DNA of 64,000 bases from Diphasiastrum complanatum (GCA_029204225.1 CM055096.1:3752014-3816013), one strand, 5' to 3'. Counted from the first letter of the stretch, positions 1 through 11,970 are shown. Translations and numbers: made by a program. The notes: generated by a model not told the origin, from the letters alone.

Positions 1-900
1 TCATCTAATCAAGATGATCAAGCATGGTATATTGACTCGGGAGCCACAAGACACATGACAGGTAACAAGAATTGGTTCAGTAGTTTGAAGGTGTTGGATA
101 ATGGAATATATGTTTCCCAAGCAAATGGTGAGGGGTGCAAGATCAAGGGGATAGGCACAGTTTCAATCCAACTACTTGATGGCAAAAGCAGGATGATTAG
201 GGAGGTACTTTACGTACCAGGTTTGAAGAAAAATCTACTTTTTGTTGGAGTCATTACTGATCAAAAGTTGAAAGTAGAATTCGCCCATGATTATTGCTTT
301 ATGAAGGATGTGAACCAAAAGTTCAAAGTTACTGCGGATGGAGTAAGAGAGCCCAATATAAAATTGTACAGGTTGAATGCTACAATCAAGGGGCAACATG
401 GACTTGTATCATCCATTCCATCGCAAACTGAGTTGTGGCATAAGAGGCTTGGTCACTTGAACTTGAGAAGCCTCAGTTTGATGAGAAAACTGGAGATGGT
501 AACAGTATTGCCTACCATAGAAGATCACTTGAAATCGATGTGCGAATCTTGTGTATATGGGAAGCAACATCAAGAGAAGTTCAATAAAGGGGGTGTTGCA
601 AGAGCAAATAACATCCTGGATTTAATTCACACAGATTTATGCGGGCCTATGAGGACCATGTCCTTAGGTAAAGCCTTCTATTTCATGACCTTTATTGATG
701 ATATGTCACGTAAGATGTGGATCTACTTCTTGAAGAAGAAATTAGATGCATTTGATAACTTCAAGAGCTTCAAAGCATTGGTCAAAAATCAGACAGGTAG
801 GAAGATCAAAGTCCTAAGATCATATAGTGGAGGTGAGTACAAGTCTAATGACTTCAATGATTTTTGTGATCAATGTGGGATTAAAAGACAATTTACACCT
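1..900 (+). pseudogene. Ty1/copia pol fragment (protease to integrase core)
   Basis: This is an internal piece of a copia polyprotein that enters from the left edge. In order it shows the retroviral-type aspartic protease motif DSGAT (about nt 34-48), the GAG-pre-integrase segment LWHKRLGHLN with the integrase HHCC zinc finger (CESC at about 541-552), and the start of the integrase core (HTDLCGP, TFIDD). The frame is open. However, where the second catalytic Asp is expected (RSDNGGE in the family) the sequence reads RSYSGGE, so the integrase would be inactive. Similarity stops abruptly after KRQFTP at about 900, where a related fragment on the other strand begins. The ORF runs on to 1137, but that tail is antisense to the neighbouring element. 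Family assignment is secure; the junction is placed by eye. Confidence 0.9.
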
Positions 901-2260
901 GTATGCCTTCGTCCTCTCGTCATAACCGACGAAGATATACTTGATTGCTTTGGCATCAAGTTTCTTTCACTCCTCCTTTGGCACATCTACATAGGCCTTA
1001 CATCCAATGACATGAAACTTGTCGATTCTTGGCTTTATTCCTATAAATGCTTCTTCGGGAGTCACATTTGGAACCGCAACTGTAAGGCTCCTGTTTTGCA
1101 AGAATGTTGCCGCATTGCACGCTTCCAACCAAAGTGAATCGATCAAGCCCATTTGCTTCATCATGGAGCGTGCACTCTCCATAATAGTCCTGTTTTTCCT
1201 TTCAGCTACACGACTACTATGCGGCGTGTGTGACAGTGTGAATTGTCTTTTGATGCCGTGTTCCTTGCAAAAGTCCTCAAAATCATCAGATTTGTATTTG
1301 CCTCGTCAATCAGATCTTAGCACCTTAATGCGTGCATCCAGTTGGCTCTCTACCAAAGTCTTGAACTCCTTGAAGCGAGCAAAAGCATCAGATTTCTTCT
1401 TCAAGAAATAAATCCATGTCCTCCTAGAGTAATCATCTATGAAAGTCATGAAATAATATGCTTTTCCCAATGACATGGTCTTCATTGGGCCGCACAGGTC
1501 GCTGTGAATGAGTTCCAGTGGTTTCTTAGCTCTTGCAGCTCCACCTTTCTTGAATGTCTCTCTGTGATGCTTTCCCATGATGCATCCTTCACATATTGCA
1601 TGATGATCATCCTGCAATGCCGGTAACCCTATTACCATCTTCAGCTTCGCCATCAATCTCAAGCTCCCATAGTTCAAATGACCAAGTCTTTTGTGCCACA
1701 ACTCAGATTGAGATGCTGTTGAAATAGCCAAACCATATTCTCCTAGTTTTGCAGCATCCAATTTATAAAGGCCACAATTACTATCTCTATAACCTTTCGC
1801 CACCACTTTATGATTGTGGTTCATATCCCTCATAAGGCATCCATCCTTGACAAATTCAACCTTAAGATGTTGATTAGCCATTACTCCAACAAAAAGCAAA
1901 CTCCTTTGGAGTCCAGCAACATAAAGCACATTAGGGATGTTCTTGATTTTACCATCATGAGACTGCACATGTACATTGCCCACACCCTGTATTTGGCATT
2001 CCTCCCCATTGGCTTGAATGACCTTATCCCCATCATGGATTGGTGAGAATTTCTCAAACCAATCATGTTTCCCGGTCATATGCCTTGTGGCGCCTGAATC
2101 TATGAACCATCTGGCACCATCATCAACCTGGGATGCCAATGCCTAAAAGCACTCAAAGGGCTCGTAAAAGAAAGATAGCCCGATAATTTTAGAACTAAGC
2201 ACATGTGGTGCCGTCGAAATAAGAAAGCACTGCATATGTTGGTCATGGCTATTTTAACTG
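900..2260 (-). pseudogene. Ty1/copia pol fragment (protease to integrase C-terminal part), inverted
   Basis: Reading leftward from about 2260, this copia fragment shows protease DSGAT, the LWHKRLGHLN pre-integrase motif, the CEGC zinc-finger cysteines, integrase core HSDLCGP, the RVAERKNRT region, and the integrase end through FVGYDERTKAY next to position 900. It is one continuous frame interrupted by single stops: a TGA at 1306-1308 just after RSD, and a TGA near 967 where the family has Arg. A TAG near 2146 sits where Gln is expected. It is clearly related to, but diverged from, the plus-strand fragment at 1-900. It is an inactive remnant with no LTR visible, and its right side abuts family A repeat sequence. 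Confidence 0.88.
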
Positions 2261-5200
2261 GTACCTATCTACAGGTTCAACTGGAGCCTTATGTGTAATC
2301 GAGTGATCGGACAGTATCTAGAAGCTCAAGAACTTAAACGAGCTCGACAAATAAAACTTGATGCATTATTATCTTTTCTGGATGAACTATATATTTTATT
2401 TAGAAATAACTTTTCCTTGAATCATATAATTTTGATTACCTAAATATCTTATCATGTAATTTTGATGAGCAATTTTTTTTAATGTTGAATCCTGTATATT
2501 GTGTAAGCATACTAGACTTATCAATTTCAGGTGATAGCATTTACGTAAACACAAACATAACTTATTTCTAAACATTGTAGAATGTGAACATAGATTCATC
2601 CAAACATTGTACAATTTACATAAGAAAATATATACAAACATAAAAACCATTGTGTTGTGTTTGTTGACCTTAGGATAGAAATGATGCCATACATACCATA
2701 AGGGTTTGAAATTAGCAGCTACACAAGGCTTCTCAGGACACATTATACCTGAATGTTGGTAGCAATTTTCTTGGCTCCACAACATGAAAAATGGAAGCTT
2801 TTGACATGCCCTACTTTCCATGAAAGACTAGGTATTAAGCACGGTTTCATAGTCCATAATGGACCAAATGCCAATCTTGAATTTTGACAAAACTTTTTTT
2901 TAGAAATTCCAGCCACCCATGTTGCAATTTGATGTGTTTCGATTTCCATTTCTTATCCCTTGAGAATTGTGGACCAATATCGCATTGTTTCATGAGAATG
3001 CCATCTTCAATATGTCTAGATGGCTTTACCACCTGAAAGAGAAATAAAAATTTGCAAACTAATAAAAAAACACAAAGTACATTCTTATTAGTCACCACAT
3101 AAATATCCAATGAAATTATTAACATGAACTAAAAATATTATTTACAAAAAGCAAAAAGCATATTTACAAACCTTTAATGCATTTGTTTATAGAAACTTTT
3201 CTCTTGTTTTTCTGGAGATTGAAACTCGTCTGCAAAATTCATTGTCATCAAACCAACTGTACAACAAAAGTAACGAAACAATTTAATTAATAATATTGCT
3301 TTTAATTAGAGAAATTATGACAAAATTATTTAAATACAACATTTCATATCATGCTTGTCAAAGTTGCTTCTTGTGGAATGCATCATCGTCGTTTTATTTT
3401 TCAAATTTAGCACCAATATTTAATTGATGGCATATGTTCTTCAAGAAGTATTGTCTTCAAACCAGCTATACAACAGAAGCAAAACATATGGTCTGACTCT
3501 CACTCCCACCATGATAGTCACTTAGGATAAATCCTAGTGAGATAAGAAAAGAGTTGAGTCTAGCATACCATGATCTTGGCCTAAATAGTGTTTGTACTAT
3601 TTTTGGCAAGTAGATAAGTCAGATTTGGACCCATTCTAATTAGGTGTTTCATTCTAGCACACACATATGTGAGAGTCCTGATTTAGTTTGTAATATATTT
3701 CTGTAAGTGAGAGTCCTAAATCGTAAGTGTCTTTTGTTCGTCTTTAAGTGGATGAAATGTAACTTACATATTTGTAGGAAAATTTATTAACAATTATAAA
3801 CAAATGATTTTGCTTACCAACTCTATAAAAAGTGATGCAAAAAACCCATGGAATTGGATGGAGTCTGATTTTAGGGGAGAATGGAGCCAGTATACTAGTT
3901 CCATTCTGTCCTAAATTATTATTATTTTTTGTTCCCTCAGAATTATCCTCAGTGAAATTCTTTGTATGAATCTCGAGGTATATTCCAAAGGCCCTCGATA
4001 TATCCCTCAAAAGTTTCTCTTTCCTAATCAATCTACACCCCGAGGTATATTCTGAGGGCTCTCAATATATCCCTCAAAAAACACTCTCTTTAATCAACAG
4101 AAAAATATTCTAGGGATGCCTCGGGAACCAATGCAATAATCCAGGTTCTGTTTTCAAGGTATACATCGTTGGACAAACGTACGCATATGGACTTTTTTTT
4201 TTTTAAATTTCTTCAAAGCTTCCTCGGTAATAGAGTCAAAAGTCTTAAAAAATGTTGTAGTGGCCCTGTTGTCATTATAGTTTCCTTCACATTGGTCTTG
4301 GGGAAGCTAACTTATAGCTATAGGCATGATCATTGTAACTGCTTGAATGTTGTTTTTGTCAAGAGAAATGTGTCACTTCAATGGTTAAGAGTGTCCCACA
4401 GAGTGTTGAAAAAGAGAATCCAATGCACCACAACCCTTAATTTTTGAATGAACTAGGCAAGGAGGCATCAAACCGAACCTATAGATATGTGGATTGATAA
4501 TTTGAAATTTATATGCACGTATCTTTCATCCATTGTGAAATGCCATTCGAAAATGTTGAGTGCTATGCCTTTGGTTTTTAGCTCTTTTGATATGCCTTCG
4601 ATGTTGGTATAGATGTTAACTAATGAATAATCAAACATTGAATGGAATATAAGTCGTTTCTTAGGCATCTTGATGTGCTTGTTTAAAATCCCTAGTTCTG
4701 AAATGGGATAGCTCGAATTGGATAGCTCGACTAATATTTGTCTTTGAAGTGAATTGAGTATTGATTGAATGACTATTATTTATAAAGTGCAATTCACTCC
4801 TACCGCTTTGGACACAAGAGGAGGAATTATACTCCTGACGATTAAAACATATCTGAGGGTGACGTGTCGAGTCAAGACAAGTTTTACTCGTACCAAGTGA
4901 TTTGACAGTGATCATATGAGCTACGTGAAGTCTAAGAGAAACCCAAGGCTATCATCAACAAGAGATACAATCTCCTGAGGTCATATACCTAAAGGCTTGG
5001 AAATCCTTCATCGACTAGGGAGTACTGGTGAAACATGCCGAGGACCCCTGGTTTGGTATTAGATTTAGGACATGTCCAACCATCCTCGTAGTGGTATGAC
5101 GCTATAGAACAGTGTTGCTCCATTCAAGTTGTGTTGTTTTCTCCCCTATGTTAATCCCATGGTGAGGAGATACCCCCACATATAGGTCTTTGATGCAGGC

Positions 5201-5370
5201 AGGACCTTCATAAATATTGGCTCATAGGGAGGTATCTTCCGTTGGTTCTCACTTTGCTGGCATGACTACTATCAATTTATCCATTTCATAGTCCTTGAAG
5301 TATTGTGGCATATCATGCACTAGTTTGGGCGCTTCTTTTTTTCTTCCGCTTTGTGAGAGGTCATTAGTTC
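2260..5370 (-). repeat. Interspersed repeat family A, copy A1 (inverted)
   Basis: This stretch is near-identical, in reverse orientation, to 17486-18082 plus 21498-24310 (copy A3), and shares sub-blocks with 12691-14563 (A2) and 36457-37640 (A4). Here the sequence is continuous where A3 carries a copia insertion, which shows the ancestral state. About 115 bp present in A3 near 23010-23130 is missing at about 3420. Short open frames exist, but none gives a recognisable protein, and stops are frequent. The left end abuts a copia fragment; the right end (about 5370) is fused to a lipase gene fragment. It is probably a transposable element of several kb, class unknown. The repeat relationship is seen directly in the sequence; its nature is inferred. 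Confidence 0.85.
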
Positions 5371-5981
5371 AAAACTAGTTTCTTTCCTGCTCGTAGCAAA
5401 TTCAGAAATAGGTCGATAGGCAAACTGAGGGCCCGCTCCAAGAACATCATGTGTGCACGTCCTTTTCTGGTGAAAGGAACAGGAACCTTGGCAACCTTGG
5501 CATCTTGGACAATGTCAGAGAGGCATGCCACGACGATGTACCCATTTCTGCTACGAACCATCACAAAATTCTGTTTCCGATCTGATCGTGTACTGGTCGC
5601 TGGTGCCATGGAGCAGGCGTGATCTCGGTGGTAGATAAGCTCATACTTACTGGTATTCAAGTCATAGCTTCGATTCAAGACTTGGACTGCACCTTCACTT
5701 GTGGACTCGTAAGATGCTCTTGTTGCTATTAAAGAATCAATAATTTCTTGTTTTATGTACTCAATTTCTTCTGTATTTGAGCTGTCGTTTACCACTTGGG
5801 TCTCGCTTTTGAGCAAAAGCTCTGTCTGTGAACTAGTCATCCTTAAGGGTTGGTTCAGAAATGGCTAATCTGGCGAAAATTTAAGTTTATGTATGTCTTA
5901 TAACACCGGCAACAATCTTGATGATTTCTTCAAGCCGCATATATCTCTCGTTTAGCTTCAATTTTCCTTAGGAGATCTACT
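5364..5981 (-). pseudogene. Class 3 lipase gene fragment (5' part), duplicated from the 28-29 kb locus
   Basis: A frame starting at 5840 matches the first part of the lipase gene at 27894-29175 almost residue for residue, from MTSSQ through the segment before the nucleophile elbow (LNLLRAG). The match continues upstream of the ATG through about 140 bp of 5' flank, up to GGAGATCTACTGC at about 5981 (counterpart about 29318). Relative to the longer copy it lacks 15 nt, which removes five residues (RGTFS) in frame, and it has scattered substitutions. The catalytic serine region and everything downstream are absent because family A sequence begins at about 5370. It is a truncated duplicate and would encode no active enzyme. 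Confidence 0.85.
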
Positions 5982-6245
5982 GCTCTTTAGCTTCAATTCT
6001 CGTTAATTGCTCAGAAGATTATGATCTGCTGCGTGTTGAATGGCTAAAGGTGCAGGTACGTGATCTGCATAATTGAGAATCCATTCAGCATAACCTTCAA
6101 TGGTTATGGGACCACAACACTAGTACCACAATCAATACGATCATATCCTGAGCTGTCGCACAGGTGTCAGAGATCGATTAGCAAAGATCCGGAAGTGTCT
6201 GGAAGGTGCGTAAGGAGGAGGATATACAATTGACAGAACTTGGAG
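5982..6245. other. Unassigned spacer before gag remnant
   Basis: There is no coding feature here. A stretch near 6154 (GGTGTCAGAG) weakly resembles the copia primer-binding motif TGGTATCAGAG, so this could be the decayed leader of the element that follows. No LTR could be recognised. Confidence 0.3.
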
Positions 6246-6554
6246 ATGGCGACAGAATTTGGATCGTTGGTGGATTCGCGAGCACTGGAGAAGCTGGAGG
6301 GATCAAACTATGCGAACTGGAGCTGGAAGATGAAGCTTATACTTGAGGAAAGAGGGCTGTGGGTGGTGGTTGATGGAAGTGATGTCGTTCAACTCGATGA
6401 AGAGGGAATGGTGGCCAACCCGGTTGCAGCGGAAGCGTGGGGAGTCAAGGAAAGACGTGCCTATCTGACGATCTGTCTGTCATTAGGAGATAATGCGATT
6501 GGACGAGTCAGATATGCGAAAACTTCCAAGGATGCATGGAAGCAGCTAAAGTAA
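6246..6554 (+). pseudogene. Copia gag N-terminal fragment (UBN2/DUF4219-like)
   Basis: The first in-frame ATG at 6246 opens a gag-like frame with the hallmark opening LEGSNYANWSWKMK and the later SKDAWKQLK motif, as in retrotransposon gag proteins of the UBN2/DUF4219 group. These form the virus-like particle. The frame ends at a TAA where the family continues with SYEAQG. Those residues still follow the stop in the same frame, so the stop is a point mutation. About 25 nt later the sequence jumps straight into reverse transcriptase, so the rest of gag, protease, integrase and early RT are deleted. Confidence 0.8.
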
Positions 6555-6579
6555 AGCTACGAGGCTCAAGGGATCGAGG

Positions 6580-7619
6580 GATTTTCCAGATGCAATGCTG
6601 ACAACAGTGTATTCTTCAAAAGGGAAGGTGATAGGTTAATTATTGCAGCTGTATATGTTGATGACATTATACTCATTGCTAATGATGTTCAGTCACTTGG
6701 TAAGTGCAAGGGAAAGTTGAATCATGAATTTGACATGAAAGATCTGGGAAATTTGAGCTATTACCTTGGAATAGAGGTAGAGAGGGACAGACACAACAGA
6801 GTGATGATGAGTCAGAAGAAATACATACAAGATGTATTGGAGAAATTCGGCATGGAGAACTGTCATCCAGTCGGGACACCTATGGAATATGGGACGAAGC
6901 TCAGTAAGGACATGTGCCCCAAACTGAAGAAGAACAAATGGATATGAAGAGGTACCCATTCAGAAGTCTAGTGGGGTCGCTAATGTATGTGATGATATGT
7001 ACTCGGCCAGACATAGCCATGGCAGTAGGCAAGCTAAGTTAGTTCTTTCTCAACCCTGGATTAGAGCATTGGTAGGCTGTGAAAAGAATTCTAAGGTATT
7101 TGAAGGGGACTCAAAACATTGAAATCACGTATTCAGGAAATGTTTTCTCAATGACAGGTTATTTGGATTCCGATTGGGGGGGGGGATGTTGATGACAAGA
7201 AGTCCACCTATGGCTATGTCTTCATTGTAGGTGGAGGAGCAGTGACGTGGACAAGTTGCAAACAGAGATCTATAGCATTGTCATCGACTGAGGCTGAATA
7301 TATGGGGATGTGTCAGGGAGCAAAAGAGTATCTGTGGATCAGTAATTTTCTGTCAGAACTGGGAGTTGAAGATCAACCAAAGGTCCTTTATGGAGATAAC
7401 TAGGGTTGCATGTTTCTCTGCAAGAATAGGGGATTCCATAAGCGAAGCAAGCATATTGATCTACAGTATCATTATGTGAGAGATCTGGTATAGGGTAACC
7501 TAGTCAAAATTGAGTACTGTTGTACTGAGGAAATGATTGCTGATGGGCTAACAAAAGCTTTACCAAAGGGAAGATTCTGTTATCTCAAGGAAAAGATGGG
7601 TCTGCTTGATGTTGGTTAA
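6580..7619 (+). pseudogene. Copia reverse transcriptase C-terminal part plus RNase H, decayed
   Basis: The sequence contains the RT active-site motif YVDDIIL, followed by the connection segment (MKDLGNLSYYLGIEV), the RPDIA motif, and RNase H landmarks (LSSTEAEY, RSKHIDLQYHYVRD, ADGLTKALPKG). The reading frame shifts near 6930-6950. Several stops occur (for example after AVGKLS, after LEHW, and at YGDN*), so the copy is dead. A run of eight or nine G near 7180 adds another likely frame problem. It is joined upstream directly to a gag fragment, making a gag-RT internal deletion derivative. The protein end LLDVG is followed by a purine-rich stretch at about 7631-7648, consistent with the end of an element. 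Confidence 0.85.
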
Positions 7620-7848
7620 CTAGTTCTCTGAATTGAGGGAAAGTTTGTTTGTTCAATTTTGAGAATCTAGTTATATGTCATAACGAAGTGAAACTAGCCT
7701 CGTATAGTTCTTGGCCTATAAGGCACGTGTGGGCATAAAAGATGTGACCTTTTTGGCTTCTTGGCATGTACTGTGAAGAATTGAAAAGGATTATCTATGT
7801 TAGATATAGGGGTCTTATGTTTTTTACATCAAGCATCTAGGTGTAGGA
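7620..7848. other. Non-coding tail between two copia elements
   Basis: There is no gene. It probably contains the 3' untranslated end and perhaps LTR remnant of the element ending at 7619, but no second LTR copy was found to confirm this. Confidence 0.3.
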
Positions 7849-8508
7849 TGTTGATAGGAATATATTTGGCATAGATGGCAAATTATGCTTTTCCACTTCT
7901 AATGCCACTATTGAGCCAAAATGGAGTAAAAGGCTAAACACGTGCCAACTAGAGTGTAGAAAAGTGTAAAGCTTTTGTTTGATGAATTCCAAGAGGTCCA
8001 ATAGGATTTAGAGGTGCAACCTTGTGAGGTCTAATAGAAAATTGAGGTGTGTTTGATTATAGTCCAATAGAATTAAGAGGTGTAAGGATCAATGATCCAA
8101 TAGGATCAAGAGGTGACAAAATATGGTCCAATCATAGTTAAGCATAGTGGTAGCTCGTGGATCTACTAGTATCATTGTACTCCTCATTTTGGATCTAATT
8201 GATTTGGTGATTTCATGGATTTTGTGAGTTATTGGATTTCTAGCTTTCTCTCTCTACTCGAGAGCTCATAATGCTTTTTATCTCTCTACCCGAGGAGAGC
8301 AGCTTGTTTTTACTTAGATTATTTTTTGAATACTTCCCACACATGTGAGTGAGAATTGGAAGTGATTGAATTCATGTAGTAGTGTGTTTTTGCCATAGGA
8401 TCTAAGATTGATTTTGAATTTCAATCTAGTCTTGATCTTGGTGCATCTACACACCTTAGGAGATCACAAGTACATGTTGTGGACAATCCACACGTGTGAA
8501 ATTCAACA
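7849..8508 (+). repeat. Copia 5' LTR (660 bp)
   Basis: The LTR starts TGTTGA and ends TCAACA, a perfect 6-bp terminal inverted repeat containing the canonical TG...CA ends. It is followed immediately by a primer-binding site complementary to initiator tRNA-Met, and then by a leader and a gag frame. A reversed fragment of the same LTR end lies at 37890-37976. No matching 3' LTR is present in the window, so this element is cut off on its right side. Confidence 0.85.
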
Positions 8509-8526
8509 TGGTATCAGAGCCTACCT
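8509..8526 (+). promoter_or_regulatory. Primer-binding site (initiator tRNA-Met type)
   Basis: TGGTATCAGAGCC directly abuts the LTR end. This is the classic plant copia primer site where tRNA-iMet primes minus-strand synthesis. It fixes the LTR boundary and the element's orientation. Confidence 0.88.
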
Positions 8527-9247
8527 AAGGTTACCATGCATTTTGATCCATCTAAGTGAAAATTTTTCATCAATCTTGAGCTAGAAGTTGTCAAGGTTCA
8601 TTTTCCTAGCTATCTTGTTCAATCTTGGATCAAAAGAGATCAAAAGGACATTAATTGGGTCTGACCTGGTACTGTACGGAATTAGGTGCTCAAACACGTG
8701 TGAGGAACATCCAATTTTAGTTTGGAAGTTCTCTCTCATGTTTGATCCATTTATCTTGCTTGATAGCTTGATTTGAAGCTATTTTTGTCTAGTTTCTGAT
8801 GCAATCAGTTTCCAATCAAAAGTTATAAGCTTTTGAAGAGGGTTAGGTAGGTCACCTAGACCTGGGTGGACACATTTGGTTTGGTCAAGAGATTGCTTGT
8901 TTGATCCAAAATCACAGTGGAATGCTTACCAATCTCATCTATATGTGATCTAGGCACTGTTTTGAGATATTAGCCATTTTGTTTCATGCAATATCATTGT
9001 ATTTGAGTCAAATTTGGTTTCTTAGTGTATTTCACACGTGCTAAGAGTGTTTGATCCTAACTTTGCCTATACTCCATCATTTGATGTGAAATAGATCTTG
9101 TTTTAGAGAGATTTGTGTAGCTAGTGAGAATCAATTCACAAATAGTTGCAAGATCTTTCATAGGAGGAGATAGTACTCAATTATTGGATCCTATTGAGAG
9201 TGTGTAGCAGCATTTATTGTTCATCATTTGAGTTTTCTTCACTTCAA

Positions 9248-9697
9248 ATGTCTTCAATGGGTTCGTCCTTGTTGGAACCAAGTGAAAGATTGACCACTTC
9301 AAATTATTCAGTTTGGAAAATGAGGATGGAGTCCATCTTGATCCTTCAAGACGTGATGGACATAGTTTTTGGCCTTGAAGAAGAACCACAAGTTCTTCAA
9401 GATGTTCAAAAATACAAAAAGAAAGCTAGGATGGCTCTCCACTACATTAAGATGAATGTCTCTAATGAGATATTGAGGGAGATAGGTACTTGTACAACAA
9501 CCAAAGAAGCTTGGGATTGTCTCAAGACTATCCATGAGGCTAAGAATACCTCTAGGCTTCTCACTCTTAGGAATCAAATCTTTCAAAGTAGCCAAAAGAG
9601 TGACGAGAGTGCATCTAGTTATGTTTTGAGAGTAAAAGATATCAACTATGTTGCTCATATGGTCTCAAGAACAACCTTTTGTTGTACTCATAACTAG
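9248..9697 (+). pseudogene. Copia gag, truncated
   Basis: The in-frame ATG at 9248 begins MSSMGSSLLEPSERL, followed by TSNYSVWKMRMES, a typical gag start (UBN2 family), and by WDCLKTIHEA and LRNQIF. The protein would form the particle shell of the element whose LTR starts at 7849; the 740-bp leader between primer site and ATG is non-coding. Homology stops after SSYVLRVKDIN (about 9645), where a tandem repeat takes over. The last residues of the ORF come from that repeat. Gag is therefore about a third of normal length, and no pol follows. The frame upstream of 9248 (from 9194) has no ATG. Confidence 0.85.
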
Positions 9698-9975
9698 AAC
9701 ACTATATGGTCTCCGGAACAATCTCTTCTATACTAATAAATTGAACAGTGCTCGAGATACAACTATATCGCTCATAGGGTCTCAAGAACAACCTCTTGTT
9801 GTACTGATAACTTGAACAATGCTCGAGTTACAATTATATTGCTCATATGGTCTCAAGGACAACCTCTTTTTGTGCTAGTAACTCGAACAATGTTCGAGTT
9901 ACAACTATATGGTCTCATGTGGTCTGAAGAACCACTTTATTTTGTACTAATAACTCGAACATAGTTTGAGTTGTA
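9648..9975 (+). repeat. Degenerate tandem repeat of about 71 bp with internal hairpin
   Basis: About five imperfect units begin near 9648, 9703, 9764, 9835 and 9906. Each carries TCATATGGTCTCAAGAACAA-like and TAACTCGAACAATGCTCGAG-like segments. The fourth unit has a perfect 11-bp stem (9878-9888 with 9892-9902, 3-nt loop); the others keep weaker versions. The array starts exactly where the gag homology ends. Confidence 0.8.
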
Positions 9976-11162
9976 AAAACCTCTTGTTACAATTGTAGCC
10001 TATTCCATCACTAAAGTTTTCTCAATGTTCAGCCTGTCCATGTGACATCTTATGTGCTGTAAATTCAAAATGCAATTGAGGGTGTTGAATTGATTTCTCA
10101 ATTAGTACCTATATTGCGTGTGTGTCTCTTGTTGGCTTCATGGCTATATGTGAGAGCGCCAGGGCTGGGCCTAGCCGAGAACGGTACCCCGTCGTCGATG
10201 AGGAGTCGAATCTGTATATGTTTCAAGAGATTATAGCCTGGAGACAGCTTTAGCAGATTTGATGATAGCTTAACTGAGAGCCAAATGATCGTCCACATCA
10301 CGTGCAATTCTTCTGAATGCTTGTGAAGCCCAAACTACACCCACTATATTTGAATATGAGTGTTTCTGATCGTTTTTGAGATTGATTACACTTTGATTTA
10401 TTGAGAAAATTGTTTGTTGACTGCATTGATCTATTGTTGTGAAAATAATGGACATTTTTCCAATTTAAGACGAGTGAATGCAGCGTTTTGTTCCTGCGAC
10501 TAGATTTTCATGTCAAATCATTTGACTTTGCTGGTGAAATCTATCACTAGTCATTAAGACTAATGCTATCAATAAGAGCCAATTTAAAAGCTTGAAGGTA
10601 AACAATTGTGAAAGCACAACTCTAGCGATTTCTTGAAGGATCAATCACAACTGTAGAGAGACAGCCCTGGTGTGGCCATCGTTGTTGCCTGCTGCCCGTG
10701 AGGGAGAGTTTTTATAATGCGTGATGGCTCTCCTCTTTGATTAGCCATCTAACGTGTAAAAATTGATGCCATTGAAGCTACCACAAAGTACTTGAAGATT
10801 TTGGAAGGAAAGTTCAAAAGCAAAAAGTAGGAACTAAAGAGAAAAAACTTGTTGTCTACTGCCTCTGAAATCTTGCTGCCTGCATCACACTTCAGATTGG
10901 ATGTATGTACCTTCGCACTTCAGATTTTGTCTACTAAAAATGAATGCAAAACACATTTCGCCATCAACATGTCATCTTGCGTAGTTCCATGCCACCTTCA
11001 TCTATATCTGCATCGCCTCTCCACAAAACAACAAAATCAAAATTTGATTAAGGAATGTTGTTCAAGTTAGTAGTACAAGAAGAGCTTGTTCCTGATATCA
11101 CATAGTTGTAGATAATCAAATGGCTCAATTATGCTTGAAATGTAGCTTTGGTCTAGTAGTAC
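9976..11162. other. Region with no recognisable gene
   Basis: Only short frames occur, on both strands, and none resembles a known family. No repeat shared with the rest of the window was noticed, except the beginning of the segment that continues into 11163. Confidence 0.4.
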
Positions 11163-11970
11163 ATGACATTCATTACTCCACATAGCTCATTGCATAAATA
11201 TATGGCAGAGGTGGCTCTTAATTGCAAATATATTCAGACGCTGCAGGATGGAATCACAACTTTTATGCGAACTCTAAGTGGGGATACTATCATAAACTAC
11301 AAAGGCATAAATGATAAATATGGGATATCAAAACATGGTTTTGATAATATGTTTAGTTGGTCTAAGGAGTGGCTAAAAATAAGCATCAACAAGTCCAAGA
11401 AGAAAGTTGAACTACCTACACTAGTGCAAAACGAGCTGCGAATGATGGCATTCAAAAGAATTAGTGGCATCAAGGCATATGTTTTTTTCTTTGCCATGGA
11501 AAATAGTTAATGCTGGCTTGGAAGCAGAGACAACTATTGAGATTGTGTCTGCCATTGGAGTTGACAACAATATAGGGTTGGTCATATTGGACACAACTTC
11601 AAGGAAAGATGCATGGAGTATAGAAGGGTATAGAAGAATATTTGAATGCATTGCAAATGTGCATGGAGGAAATTCATATGTTTTTATTGCTCTTGTAGAT
11701 TATGAAAATTCTTTTGTTCAATTGATGAAATTTCTAAAAGGTATTCAGAGGACAGTGGAATTACATTATGGATCATATAAAAAAGAAACTAAGAAGAGCA
11801 AAAAGGTGATAAAAGGACATGACCTTGTGGTGGTTGTTGCTCGCATTTCAAGGTTGGACGAAAATGAAGATTTTGAAGGACTGATTATAGAATCACAACC
11901 CGATATAAGCTTTCGCGAGAGCTCAAATGCAATTAAGAAACAAGATTTCAAACGGGCAATTAAATCATGA
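11163..11970 (+). pseudogene. Unrecognised coding remnant in two overlapping frames
   Basis: Two plus-strand frames together look like one decayed gene. The first runs to 11510 (with ALNCKYIQTLQDG and WLKISINKSKKK). The second runs from about 11464 to 11970 (with NIGLVILDTTSRKDAW, FVQLMKFLKGIQ and [10 protein letters not shown]). They overlap where the first frame's AFKRISGIKAY and the second frame's KIVNAGLEAE meet, suggesting one indel near 11500. Codon usage and length suggest real coding origin, but no domain could be named. Continued reading past 11970 shows stops and a K/L-rich stretch up to about 12140. A 40-bp piece around 11195-11235 recurs at 31268-31308, so part of it is itself repetitive. 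It is possibly transposon-derived; that is a guess. Confidence 0.45.

Noticed and set aside
2847-3125. Possible B3 DNA-binding domain remnant in family A (HGWLEFLKKSFVKIQD)
   Set aside because: Only one loosely similar stretch. Core B3 residues and the rest of the fold are not visible.
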